DNA from: CAWDAQ01 sp963800325
Lineage (GTDB): Bacteria; Actinomycetota; Actinomycetes; Actinomycetales; Dermatophilaceae
Length of the DNA stretch: 64,000 nt
NCBI GenBank assembly: GCA_963800325.1
Contig: CAWDAQ010000003.1
Span: 248,001 to 312,000, forward strand
Direction: 5' to 3'
This document shows, one piece after another, positions 15,827 through 23,886 of the stretch (within the stretch, counting starts at the first letter, position 1; every line of letters starts with the position of its first letter). The notes under the pieces were generated by a model. The model did no database searches, was not told the origin of the DNA, and worked only from the letters and a program-made list of their open reading frames with translations. A program made the position numbers and the translations under genes.

Positions 15827-16492
15827 TCACGCGCCCCGGCGGCGGCCGACGGTCCGGGCGAGGTCCTCGTGGTCCTCGGGCGCGAGGCACCGGGCGGCGA
15901 GCACCCGGTCGGCGGCGTCGAGGTCCCCGCTGAAGGCGCGGAAGGCCGTCATGACGTCGACCCCGTGCCCCGGCCGGGCCCGCACCCGGACCTCGTCGCC
16001 TGCGGCGATCACGCCCGCGGCGGCGACGGCGAGGTAGGCGCCCGAGCGGCCGTGGGCGGTGAAGCGGCGCACCCAGGCCCGCTCGCCCATCCGGGTCTGG
16101 AAGGTCCGGCAGGGGATCCGGGGCCCGCACACCCGCAGCACGACCTCGTCGCCGACCTCCCACTCCTCGCCGACGAGCGCCCCGTCGACGTCGAGGCCGC
16201 TCGTGGTGAGGTTCTCCCCGAACATGCCGTCCGGCAGGTCCCGCCCGAGCTCGGCGGCCCAGTGGTCGAGCTCCTCGCGGGCGACGGCGTACACCGCCTG
16301 GGCGTCGCCGCCGTGGTGCTCCCGCTCGCCGATGTAGTCCCCGACCACCCCGCTGCCGAGGCCGCCGTGCTTCGGGCCGGGGGCGCGGACCTCGACCCGG
16401 TCCACCGGGGCCTTGACGATGCCGGTGACCCCGGGCCCGGGGGCGGGGGTCGGGGTCGCCGAGCCGAGGTTGACCGAGAGGATGCGTGCCAT
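15827..16492 (-). CDS. MOSC domain protein
   Basis: 221 residues. The MOSC fold (molybdenum cofactor sulfurase C-terminal domain) is shown by 'KHGGLGSGVVGDYIGEREHHGGDAQAVYAVAREEL', cited here only as the region at about residues 45-80. It is followed by 'GMFGENLTTSGLDVDGALVG' and the conserved Cys region 'LRVCGPRIPCRTFQTRMG'. Members act on molybdenum-cofactor sulfur or on N-hydroxylated substrates; the exact reaction here is unknown. The frame extends upstream, but TAGGCT (16505-16500) lies 7 bases before ATG 16492, fixing the start. It stands alone, convergent with the carboxylase operon. Confidence 0.9.
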   Translation of the reverse strand: MARILSVNLGSATPTPAPGPGVTGIVKAPVDRVEVRAPGPKHGGLGSGVVGDYIGEREHHGGDAQAVYAVAREELDHWAAELGRDLPDGMFGENLTTSGLDVDGALVGEEWEVGDEVVLRVCGPRIPCRTFQTRMGERAWVRRFTAHGRSGAYLAVAAAGVIAAGDEVRVRARPGHGVDVMTAFRAFSGDLDAADRVLAARCLAPEDHEDLARTVGRRRGA

Positions 16493-16499
16493 GCCGCTC

Positions 16500-16505
16500 A
16501 GCCTA
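16500..16505 (-). promoter_or_regulatory. -10 box for MOSC gene, leaderless
   Basis: TAGGCT on the minus strand, 7 bases before ATG 16492. Confidence 0.6.
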
Positions 16506-16517
16506 GGACGGGCACGA

Positions 16518-16553
16518 CGGCGGGCCCACCGGGATTGCCCGGTGGGCCCGCCG
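16518..16553 (-). terminator. Strong GC hairpin downstream of subtilase gene
   Basis: A 16-bp perfect stem (16518-16533 with 16538-16553) closed by the 4-base loop ATTG, 31 bases past the stop of the leftward-reading protease gene. No T-tract follows, as is common in high-GC Actinobacteria. Confidence 0.75.
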
Positions 16554-16584
16554 CGTGCCGGTCGGCTCCGGCGACCGGTGCCGG

Positions 16585-18432
16585 TCAGTGCCGCCCGTGG
16601 TGGCGGTGGTGGCCGTGCTCGACCGCGCCGAGCGCGTCGACGATCCCGTGGCCGTACCACCCGTTGAACCGCTTCGTGCCGTCGCAGTTCGAGGTGAAGC
16701 TGTCCGGCAGGTCCGGGTAGTCGTAGACCGGGGCCGGGCACGCGGTCTCGGTCGCCGTGCGGGTGAGCACCTGCTCGGTCCGCCACGGGTTCAGCGTCAG
16801 GCCGCTGTCCCGGTGGCCCCGGCGGTCCCGGTGCCCGTGGGCGCCGACGGCGAGGGCGGCGACCCCGGCGGCGTGCGGGGAGGCCATCGACGTGCCCTGG
16901 AGGTACTGCCAGTACTCGCAGCTGTCCTTGCCCGTCGGGCACTGCGAGACGATGAACGGGCTCGTCGAGACCCCGGTGGCGGCGTTGACCTCCCCGCTGT
17001 CGAGGGCGAGCGCCTTCGGCATCGCGGCGAGGACGAGGTTGCCCGGGGTCGCGTAGGCCGGGGTCCCGTACCCGTCACGGTAGGCGCCGCCCGGTGCGGC
17101 CACGGACACCTCCTGCGTGCCCCAGTTGGAGTAGTACGCCTTGAGCGTGCTCGGCCCGACCGAGGAGACCGCGATGACGCCGCTGCCCTCGGTCGGCATG
17201 CTCAGGCAGCTGTTGTCGACGGTGCGGTCGTGGGCCGAGCCCGGGGGGTAGTCCGGGCTCGTCGTGTCCGTCGTCGGGTCGTCCAGGTCGGTGTTCTCGT
17301 TCCCGGCGGCGGAGACGAGGGTGACGCCCCGGTGGCGGGCGTAGCGCAGCGCCCGGTTCGTCGCGGCGATGATCGTCCGCTGCTGCTCCTGCTGCGCCGG
17401 GGTGTCGGCCGGGTTGTCGGCGCAGTTGAAGAGCCACGGGTCGATGTAGTAGCTCATGTTGACGACGTCGATGCCGTGGTCACCGGCGTAGGTGAGGGCG
17501 TCGACGGTGGCGGCGAGGAAGAAGTAGCCCGAGTCCTGGCCGGCCCGGAGGTTGACGATGTCGGCGTCCGGGGCGACCCCCGCGATCCCGACCCCGTTGA
17601 CGGGTGCGGCGATCGTGCTCGCGACGTGGGTGCCGTGCCCGTCCTCGTCGACGTCGGCCGGGTCGGTGCACTTCCCGTCCGGGTCGTCGGCGCAGGGCCC
17701 GTCGATCGCCGGGTCGTCGACGGTGAAGTTGCGGCTGAGCCGGTGGTCGAAGTGCGCGGCGATGTCGGGGTGGCTCGCATCGACGCCGGTGTCGATGATC
17801 CCGACCCGGACCCCGCGACCGGTCTCCGTCGCGTGCGCGGCGGGGGCGTGGATCATGTCCATGTCCCACTGCAGGCCGGCGAGCGGCTCCGGGGCGGGCT
17901 GCTGCGGGTGGTGCCCGTGCTGTCCGTGCCCCCTGCCGCGGTGCTGCTGGGAGCGCTCCGGCCCCTTCCCGGCCCCCCGGTGCCGGGCGAGGTCCTTGCG
18001 GGCGGCCGCGGTCCGGTCGGCGAGGGCCTTCTCGAGCCGCTCGGTGTGCTTGGGCCCGTCGTGCGGGGCGTGCCCGATGACCCGGTCGGGGGTGACCCCG
18101 ACGACCGCGGCCGAGTCCGTCACGGCCGCGGCGAACCCGGCCGAGCCGGGGCGGACGGTGTAGAGGCCGACGTCGGTGTTGGCGTCGGTCACCGTGCCGC
18201 CGGCGGCCCGGACCGCGGCGCGCACCGCGTCCTCGCCGGCACCCTCGCGGGCGAGGACGAGCAGGCGCTTGGCCTCGCCCGAGGACGCGGACGCGGCGGC
18301 GGGTGCCTGCGCCGCCGCCCCCGACGCGGTGGCCGTGGGGACCGCGGTGGCGGCGCCGGGGCAGGCCAGGGTGAGGCCTCCCGCGGCGAGCGCGGCGCCG
18401 AGCGCCAGCACGGGTCGTCTGGTCGGGGTCAT
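16585..18432 (-). CDS. Secreted subtilisin-family (S8) serine protease
   Basis: 615 residues. A signal peptide occupies about residues 1-30 ('VLALGAALAAGGLTLACPGA'), and a propeptide-inhibitor-like region spans about 55-120. The catalytic triad is intact: Asp214 in 'VGIIDTGVDASHPDI', His266 in 'DGHGTHVAST' and Ser515 in 'QGTSMASPHAAG'. A His/Gln-rich stretch lies at about 163-180 between prodomain and catalytic domain, and the C-terminus is His-rich ('EHGHHRHHGRH'). It should be an extracellular endopeptidase. ATG 18432 has GGAAGG 8 bases upstream and a TAGCGT promoter box further up. It diverges from the DUF885 gene across 124 bases, which hold both promoters and nothing else seen. Confidence 0.94.
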   Translation of the reverse strand: MTPTRRPVLALGAALAAGGLTLACPGAATAVPTATASGAAAQAPAAASASSGEAKRLLVLAREGAGEDAVRAAVRAAGGTVTDANTDVGLYTVRPGSAGFAAAVTDSAAVVGVTPDRVIGHAPHDGPKHTERLEKALADRTAAARKDLARHRGAGKGPERSQQHRGRGHGQHGHHPQQPAPEPLAGLQWDMDMIHAPAAHATETGRGVRVGIIDTGVDASHPDIAAHFDHRLSRNFTVDDPAIDGPCADDPDGKCTDPADVDEDGHGTHVASTIAAPVNGVGIAGVAPDADIVNLRAGQDSGYFFLAATVDALTYAGDHGIDVVNMSYYIDPWLFNCADNPADTPAQQEQQRTIIAATNRALRYARHRGVTLVSAAGNENTDLDDPTTDTTSPDYPPGSAHDRTVDNSCLSMPTEGSGVIAVSSVGPSTLKAYYSNWGTQEVSVAAPGGAYRDGYGTPAYATPGNLVLAAMPKALALDSGEVNAATGVSTSPFIVSQCPTGKDSCEYWQYLQGTSMASPHAAGVAALAVGAHGHRDRRGHRDSGLTLNPWRTEQVLTRTATETACPAPVYDYPDLPDSFTSNCDGTKRFNGWYGHGIVDALGAVEHGHHRHHGRH

Positions 18433-18544
18433 GGGGGTCGCCTTCCTGGCGGGGAGAGGGCCGGCGGCGCTGCCGACCGGCGAGGACGCTACTCGTCCCG
18501 GGGGGAGTCGGCATCCGGAGAGCGCCGGGCCCCGCGCCGTGGGG

Positions 18545-18550
18545 TACGTT
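18545..18550 (+). promoter_or_regulatory. -10 box for DUF885 gene, leaderless
   Basis: TACGTT, 6 bases before GTG 18557. It supports that start over the open frame that reaches back into the protease gene. Confidence 0.55.
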
Positions 18551-18556
18551 GCCGCG

Positions 18557-20254
18557 GTGAGCACGCAGACCCCCCAGGCCCGCCCGCAGACCGCCGTCGA
18601 CCGCGTCGCCGAGGAGCACTTCGAGGCGAGCGTCGCGCTGAGCCCGATCAGCGCCACCTACCTCGGGGTGCCGGGCCACGACCACGAGCTCGACGACTTC
18701 TCCCCCGCGGGCTTCGCCGCCGAGGCCGACCTCGCCCGCCGCACCCTCGCCCGGCTCGAGGAGTGCGAGCCGGTCGACGACGTCGACCGGGTGACGCTGG
18801 CCGCGATGCGCGAGCGGCTCGGCCTGACCGTCGAGTTCCACGAGGCGGGGGTCGACGAGATGACCCTCAACGTCATCGCGAGCCCGATGCAGGCGGTGCG
18901 GGGCGCGTTCGACCTCATGCCGACGAACACCGAGTCCCAGTGGGCGACGTTCGCGGCGCGGATGGCCCGGGTGCCCGAGGCGCTCGAGGCGTGGGTGGGC
19001 ACGCTGCGGGGTGCGGCCGACCGGGGCGACGTCGCCTCCCGGCGCCAGGTCGAGTCCTGCATCGCCCAGTGCGAGGACCTCACCGCCGAGGACGGCTACT
19101 TCGCCCGGCTCGTCGTCGACCCGCGCCTGGGGGAGGAGCCCCTCGGGGGGAGGGTGCGCGCCGACCTCGAGGCCGGGGTGGCCGCCGCCTCCCGTGCCTA
19201 CGGCCGGCTCGGGGAGCAGCTGCGCGAGCACCTCCTGGACCGCGCCCCGACCGTCGACGGGGTGGGGCGCGAGCGCTACCGGCTGTACTCGCGCTACTTC
19301 CTCGGCGCCGAGATCGACCTCGAGGAGACCTACGCCTGGGGACAGGCCGAGCTCGCGCGGATCACCGGCGAGATGGAGGCCGTGGCCGAGCGGATCGCGC
19401 CGGGCTCGACGGTCAAGGAGGCGATCGCCGCGCTCGACGGGGACCCGGACTACCAGCTCCACGGCACCGACGCGCTCGTCGCGTGGATGCAGGCCAAGGC
19501 CGACGACGCCGTCGACATGCTCGCCGGCACCCAGTTCGACATCCCCGGGCCCGTCCGCGACATCGAGTGCATGATCTCCCCGACCCCGACCGGGGGGATC
19601 TACTACACCGGCCCGAGCGACGACTTCTCCCGGCCGGGGCGGATGTGGTGGTCGGTGCCCAAGGGGGTCACCGAGTTCGGGACGTGGCGCGAGCTGACGA
19701 CCGTCTACCACGAGGGGGTGCCGGGCCACCACCTCCAGGTCGGGCAGACGGTCTACCGCAAGGACCTGCTCAACAGCTGGCGGCGGCTCGCGTCGTGGAC
19801 CTCGGGGTACGGCGAGGGCTGGGCGCTCTACGCCGAGCGGCTCATGGACGAGCTCGGCTACATGGAGGACCCGGGCAACCGGATGGGCCTGCTCGACGCC
19901 CAGTCGCTGCGGGCCGCCCGCGTCGTCCTCGACATCGGCGTGCACTGCGGGTTCGAGGCCCCCGCCGAGGTCGGCGGCGGCGAGTGGACCTACGACACGG
20001 CGTGGGCGTTCCTCACCGCGCACGCGAACATGGAGGAGGGCCGGCTGCGGTTCGAGCTGGACCGCTACCTCGGGTGGCCGGGCCAGGCGCCGTCGTACAA
20101 GATCGGCGAGCGGATCTGGATGGGTCTGCGCGACGAGGTCGCCCGCCGCGAGGGCGACGGCTTCGACCTTCGGGCCTTCCACCGGCGCGCGCTCGACATC
20201 GGCGGCGTCGGCCTCGACACCCTGCGGGAGGCCGTGCTCGGCACCGACGCCTGA
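18557..20254 (+). CDS. DUF885 family metallopeptidase-like protein
   Basis: 565 residues, matching the usual DUF885 length. The diagnostic motif 'VYHEGVPGHHLQVGQ' is a gluzincin-like HExxxH variant that probably binds zinc. Downstream 'SGYGEGWALYAERLMDELG' contains the Glu-rich helix expected for a third ligand. The N-terminal half is helical ('EHFEASVALSPISATYLGVP'). No signal peptide is present, so it is cytoplasmic. Some DUF885 members act as peptidases on modified peptides; the substrate here is unknown. Its neighbours, a secreted protease and an antiporter, do not suggest a pathway. Confidence 0.9.
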   Translation: MSTQTPQARPQTAVDRVAEEHFEASVALSPISATYLGVPGHDHELDDFSPAGFAAEADLARRTLARLEECEPVDDVDRVTLAAMRERLGLTVEFHEAGVDEMTLNVIASPMQAVRGAFDLMPTNTESQWATFAARMARVPEALEAWVGTLRGAADRGDVASRRQVESCIAQCEDLTAEDGYFARLVVDPRLGEEPLGGRVRADLEAGVAAASRAYGRLGEQLREHLLDRAPTVDGVGRERYRLYSRYFLGAEIDLEETYAWGQAELARITGEMEAVAERIAPGSTVKEAIAALDGDPDYQLHGTDALVAWMQAKADDAVDMLAGTQFDIPGPVRDIECMISPTPTGGIYYTGPSDDFSRPGRMWWSVPKGVTEFGTWRELTTVYHEGVPGHHLQVGQTVYRKDLLNSWRRLASWTSGYGEGWALYAERLMDELGYMEDPGNRMGLLDAQSLRAARVVLDIGVHCGFEAPAEVGGGEWTYDTAWAFLTAHANMEEGRLRFELDRYLGWPGQAPSYKIGERIWMGLRDEVARREGDGFDLRAFHRRALDIGGVGLDTLREAVLGTDA

Positions 20255-20259
20255 CCGCC

Positions 20260-20283
20260 GGGGTCGGCTCGCGAACCGGCCCC
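20260..20283 (+). terminator. Possible terminator hairpin after DUF885 gene
   Basis: 8-base arms 20260-20267 and 20276-20283 with one G-U pair and an 8-base loop, starting 5 bases after the stop. No T-tract. Confidence 0.4.
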
Positions 20284-20334
20284 GCCCGCCGTGCGGCCGC
20301 GTGGCGCGGACGGCCTGCCCTGAGAGGATGGGAC

Positions 20335-22197
20335 GTGGACACCGCCCTGACCCTGCTCGCGGTCGTCGTCACCGTGCTCGCCGGCACGGCCCTCGCGTCA
20401 CGTGTCGGCGCCCCCGCCCCGCTCGTCCTCATCGTCGTCGGGATCGCCGGCTCCTACGTCCCCGGGGTCCCGCAGGTGACCCTCTCCCCCGAGCTCGTCC
20501 TGCTCGGGCTGCTGCCGCCCCTGCTGTACTCGGCGGCGATCACGACCTCGCTCGTGGACTTCCGGCGGCTGCGCGGCCCGATCCTCTCGCTCGCGGTCGG
20601 GCTCGTGCTGTTCACCGCGCTCGGGGTGGGCCTCGTCGCGTGGTGGGTGCTGCCGATCCCGTTCGCCGTCGCGGTCGCCCTCGGCGCGGTGGTCGCCCCG
20701 CCCGACGCGGTCGCCGCGGTCGCCGTGGGCCGGCGGATCGGGCTCCCCCGGCAGGTCGTCACGGTCCTCGAGGGCGAGTCGCTGCTCAACGACGCGACGG
20801 CGCTGGTCACGCTGCGGACCGCGATCGCCGCCTTCACCTCGGCGGGGGTGGTCACCGCCGGCTCGGTCGCGCTCGACTTCGTCTGGGCCGTCGTGGGCGG
20901 GGTCGGCAGCGGGCTCGTGGTCGCGGCCGTGATCGCCGCGGCGCGCAAGCGCGTCACCGTGCCGACCGCGGACACCGCGCTGTCCTTCGTCGCCCCGTTC
21001 GCGGCGTACCTTCCCGCCGAGGGGATGCACGCCTCCGGCGTCCTCGCCGTCGTCACGACCGGCCTCGTGCTCGGGCACAAGGCGCCGGTGCTGCAGACCG
21101 CGAGCTCGCGGCTCGCCGAGCGGACCAACTGGGCCAGCGTGCAGTTCCTCCTCGAGAACGCGGTGTTCCTCCTCATCGGCCTGCAGGCGCGCGCGGTGAC
21201 GACGGCGGCGGCCTCGTCCGAGCTCGGCGGGCCCACCGTGCTCGCCGGGATCGGCGCGGTGCTCGCGGCGGTGATCCTGCTCCGCCCGGTCTGGGGGATG
21301 GCCTCGCAGCGGGTCCGCGCGCTGCGGCCGGGGGACGCGTTCCAGGACTGGCGCGAGGGGGCCGTCGTGAGCTGGGCGGGCATGCGGGGGGTCGTCACCC
21401 TCGCCGCCGCGTTCGTCCTCCCGGTTGACACCCCCCACCGGGACGTCCTCGTCCTCATCGCCCTCGTCGTCGCCGTCACGACGCTGTTGCTGCAGGGCAC
21501 GACGCTGCCGTGGGTCGCCCGCGTCCTCGGGGTGCGCGGCCCCGACCCGCGCGAGGACGCGCTGCAGGAGGCCGTGGTGACCCAGCAGGCCGTCCAGGCC
21601 GGCCTCGCCGCGCTCGAGGACGTGCCCGACGCCGACCCGGACGCCCTCGCGACGCTCCGCCAGCGCGCGAGCGACCGGGTCAACCGGGTCTGGGAACGGC
21701 TCGGCCCGGACGAGGACACCGCCGCCACACCGAGCGAGCAGTACCGGCGGCTGCGGCTGGTCTCGCTCACGGCGGAGCGCGAGGAGCTGCTCGCGGTGCG
21801 GCGGTCCGGCAGCGTCGACCACGAGGTGCTCGCCGTGGTGCTGGCCGCGCTCGACGTCGAGGAGTCCATGCTCGAGCGGGTGCAAGAGCGCGACCGGACG
21901 CTGCGGGACGCGCCCGTGCTCGCGCCCGGCGGCCCCGGCGGCGACTGCGAGCACCTGCGCGAGGCCGGCTGCGTCGCGGTCCCGGCGACCCAGCGGACCT
22001 GCCCGCGCTGCGTCGAGGAGGGCCTGACCCCGGTCCACCTGCGGTTGTGCCTCGCCTGCGGCTTCGTCGGCTGCTGCGACTCCTCGACCGGGCGGCACGC
22101 GAGGGAGCACCACGCCCGGACCGGCCACCCCGTCATCCGCAGCTTCGAGGCCGGAGAGGCCTGGCGGTGGTGCTTCGTCGACGAGATCCTCGGGTAG
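20335..22197 (+). CDS. CPA1-type Na+/H+ antiporter fused to UBP-type zinc finger
   Basis: 620 residues. The first 400 hold 10-12 hydrophobic helices of the monovalent cation:proton antiporter-1 family, with 'LGAVVAPPDAVAAVAVG' and 'EGESLLNDATALV' carrying the conserved acidic residues. 'SWAGMRGVVTLAAAF' is also characteristic. A helical cytoplasmic linker follows (about 400-540). The last 80 residues form a UBP-type zinc finger with paired Cys/His ligands: 'DCEHLREAGC', 'CPRCVEEG', 'CLACGFVGCCD' and 'HAREHHARTGHPV'. It should exchange Na+ for H+ at the membrane; the finger may be regulatory. GTG 20335 has GAGAGG 7 bases upstream. Confidence 0.92.
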   Translation: MDTALTLLAVVVTVLAGTALASRVGAPAPLVLIVVGIAGSYVPGVPQVTLSPELVLLGLLPPLLYSAAITTSLVDFRRLRGPILSLAVGLVLFTALGVGLVAWWVLPIPFAVAVALGAVVAPPDAVAAVAVGRRIGLPRQVVTVLEGESLLNDATALVTLRTAIAAFTSAGVVTAGSVALDFVWAVVGGVGSGLVVAAVIAAARKRVTVPTADTALSFVAPFAAYLPAEGMHASGVLAVVTTGLVLGHKAPVLQTASSRLAERTNWASVQFLLENAVFLLIGLQARAVTTAAASSELGGPTVLAGIGAVLAAVILLRPVWGMASQRVRALRPGDAFQDWREGAVVSWAGMRGVVTLAAAFVLPVDTPHRDVLVLIALVVAVTTLLLQGTTLPWVARVLGVRGPDPREDALQEAVVTQQAVQAGLAALEDVPDADPDALATLRQRASDRVNRVWERLGPDEDTAATPSEQYRRLRLVSLTAEREELLAVRRSGSVDHEVLAVVLAALDVEESMLERVQERDRTLRDAPVLAPGGPGGDCEHLREAGCVAVPATQRTCPRCVEEGLTPVHLRLCLACGFVGCCDSSTGRHAREHHARTGHPVIRSFEAGEAWRWCFVDEILG

Positions 22198-22268
22198 ACC
22201 TCCCCTCCGTGCGTCCGCAGGGTCGGCACCCGGGCAACCATACGTGCGGACGTCACGCGGGGGGTGGG

Positions 22269-22274
22269 TAGCCT
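22269..22274 (+). promoter_or_regulatory. -10 box for maf gene, leaderless
   Basis: TAGCCT, 6 bases before ATG 22281. Confidence 0.55.
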
Positions 22275-22280
22275 CGCCGC

Positions 22281-22946
22281 ATGCCCCCACCCGCCCTGCC
22301 CGCCGACCGCCCCCGCGTCCCGCTCGTCCTCGCCTCCGGCTCCCCCGCCCGGCTGGCCCTGCTGCGCCAGGCCGGGGTCGAGCCCCGGGTCGAGGTGAGC
22401 GAGGTCGACGAGGACGCCGCCCTCGCCGCCGCGGAGGAGGTCCACGGCCGGCTCGAGGCCGCCGACGTGGCCCTCCTGCTCGCCCGGGCCAAGGCCGAGG
22501 ACGTCGTCGGCCGGGTCGGCGAGGCCGCCGACGCCCTCCTCATCGGGTGCGACTCGGTGCTGGAGGTGGGGGGCGAGGTCCATGGCAAGCCCGGCGACGC
22601 GGCGACGGCGACGGAGCGCTGGCACCGGATGCGGGGCGGCTGCGGGGTGCTGCACACCGGGCACTGGCTGGTCGACCTGCGCGCCGAGGGCAACGGCGGG
22701 ACCCTCGGCGCGACCGCGTCGACGACAGTCCACTTCGCCCGGCTCAGCGACGCCGAGGTCGCGGACTACGTCGCCACCGGGGAGCCGCTGTCGGTCGCCG
22801 GCGGCTTCACGCTCGACGGCCGCGGCGCCCCGTACGTCGCCGGGGTCGAGGGCGACCCGAGCAACGTCGTCGGGCTCTCGCTGCCGCTGCTGCGCGAGCT
22901 CCTCGGGGAGCTCGGGCTGCGCTGGTCGGCGCTGACGACCTCCTGA
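22281..22946 (+). CDS. maf: Maf family nucleoside triphosphate pyrophosphatase
   Basis: 221 residues, slightly longer than the approximately 200 usual. It hydrolyses non-canonical or regulatory nucleoside triphosphates (dTTP/UTP type) to monophosphates. The N-terminal 'VLASGSPARLALLRQAG' is the Maf signature. 'LIGCDSVLEVGGEVHGKP' carries the catalytic Asp, and 'YVATGEPLSVAGGFTLDGRG' closes the active site. Maf follows accD5-accE5 directly in mycobacteria; here the MOSC, protease, DUF885 and antiporter genes are placed between. The protein is cytoplasmic. Confidence 0.93.
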   Translation: MPPPALPADRPRVPLVLASGSPARLALLRQAGVEPRVEVSEVDEDAALAAAEEVHGRLEAADVALLLARAKAEDVVGRVGEAADALLIGCDSVLEVGGEVHGKPGDAATATERWHRMRGGCGVLHTGHWLVDLRAEGNGGTLGATASTTVHFARLSDAEVADYVATGEPLSVAGGFTLDGRGAPYVAGVEGDPSNVVGLSLPLLRELLGELGLRWSALTTS

Positions 22947-22997
22947 ACGACCCGTCCCGCGTGCGGTCCCGCGGACTCGGGCGGCGACGGCACGTAC

Positions 22998-23026
22998 TTG
23001 CGAAATTGGAAAGTACTTTCTAGTCT
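22998..23026 (+). promoter_or_regulatory. Promoter with palindromic operator for membrane protein/winged-helix pair
   Basis: -35 TTGCGA (22998-23003), a 17-base spacer, -10 TAGTCT (23021-23026). The spacer holds the perfect 12-base palindrome GAAAGTACTTTC at 23009-23020. The stretch is AT-rich against its surroundings. The likely ligand is the winged-helix protein encoded second in this operon, giving autoregulation. Confidence 0.7.
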
Positions 23027-23063
23027 TGCGGTTGCCCGGCCCGCACGACCGAAGGACCCGCCC

Positions 23064-23519
23064 GTGACCCCGCAGACCTCCCGCACCCCCGAGCAGGACG
23101 CCGCGCGCCGGTCCCTCGCCGAGGCGGACTCGACCTCCCTCGCCGGCCCACGCGACCGACGCGTGCACGCGGTCGCCGTCGCGGGGTTCGGCCTCCTCGT
23201 CGGCGGGTACGTCGCGCTCGGCCGGCTCGACCGGCAGGACGGGTCCGGGTCGTGGGGCCTGGGCGCCTACATCGCCCTGCTCGTCCTCCTCGCGGCGTGG
23301 CAGACCCGGGCGAGCGCCGCGCTCCCCCGGGGCACGCGGCGGACCGGCTGGACCGGCCTGGCCGGCACCCTCGTGCTCTGCGCGGTCGTCCAGGGCTGGC
23401 TCAACTGGCGCGAGCAGACCACCGCGTCCGGCCCGGTGCTGCTCGTCGTGGTCTCGCTCGTCGCCGCGCTGCCCGCCCTGCTCGCGGCCGCGGCGGTGCT
23501 GCGCGGGAACCGGCGGTGA
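23064..23519 (+). CDS. Four-helix membrane protein of regulator-linked pair
   Basis: 151 residues, unrecognised at family level. After a 35-residue polar N-terminus, four hydrophobic segments follow: 'AVAVAGFGLLVGGYVALG', 'GAYIALLVLLAAWQ', 'GLAGTLVLCAVVQGWLNW' and 'GPVLLVVVSLVAALPALL'. GTG 23064 is chosen, with GAAGGA 7 bases upstream; an earlier in-frame ATG at 22998 would overlap the promoter. The stop overlaps the next gene by 4 bases. Small membrane proteins next to HTH_34-type winged-helix regulators are common in Actinobacteria. The function is unknown. Confidence 0.85.
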   Translation: MTPQTSRTPEQDAARRSLAEADSTSLAGPRDRRVHAVAVAGFGLLVGGYVALGRLDRQDGSGSWGLGAYIALLVLLAAWQTRASAALPRGTRRTGWTGLAGTLVLCAVVQGWLNWREQTTASGPVLLVVVSLVAALPALLAAAAVLRGNRR

Positions 23520-23860
23520 GCCCGCCCGGCACCGACGCGGCCGCCCCGGGAGCGGAGGAGGCCGGCAGCCGGCACGCCCGGCACCGCCTCGAGGAGAGCC
23601 TCACCGCTCCGGTGCGGTTCAGCATCGCCGCGGCCCTCGCGAGCGTCGACGAGGCCGAGTTCGGGCACGTCCGGGACTCGCTCGAGGTCTCGGACTCGGT
23701 CCTGAGCAAGCAGGCCTCGGCCCTGGAGCGGGCCGGGATCGTCAGGGTCCGCAAGGGGTACGTCGGCCGCCGGCCGCGGACGTGGCTGTCGCTGACCCGC
23801 GCGGGCCGACAGGCGTGGGAGCGCCACCTCGCCGCCCTGAAGGAGATCGCCGACGGCTGA
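23516..23860 (+). CDS. Winged-helix transcriptional regulator (HTH_34 / MarR-like)
   Basis: 114 residues. GTG 23516 overlaps the preceding stop (GTGA). After a disordered start, the winged helix covers about residues 25-110: 'LTAPVRFSIAAALAS' (first helix), 'LEVSDSVLSKQASALERAG' (recognition helix region) and 'RKGYVGRRPRTWLSLT' (wing). This is the pattern of single-domain regulators that dimerise on short palindromes. The nearby GAAAGTACTTTC palindrome inside its own promoter is the likely target. The effector ligand is unknown. Confidence 0.88.
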   Translation: MSPPGTDAAAPGAEEAGSRHARHRLEESLTAPVRFSIAAALASVDEAEFGHVRDSLEVSDSVLSKQASALERAGIVRVRKGYVGRRPRTWLSLTRAGRQAWERHLAALKEIADG

Positions 23861-23886
23861 GCGGCCACGTGCCGACGGGCGCCCGG

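Noticed and set aside
18433..18657. Longer protease N-terminus beginning near 18657
   Set aside because: It would overlap the divergent DUF885 start and place the signal peptide inside the protein; ATG 18432 has a ribosome site and is followed at once by the signal peptide.
22212..22252. Weak inverted repeat (8-base arms) between antiporter and maf genes
   Set aside because: Short arms 25 bases apart are common by chance in this GC-rich DNA; not listed as a terminator.
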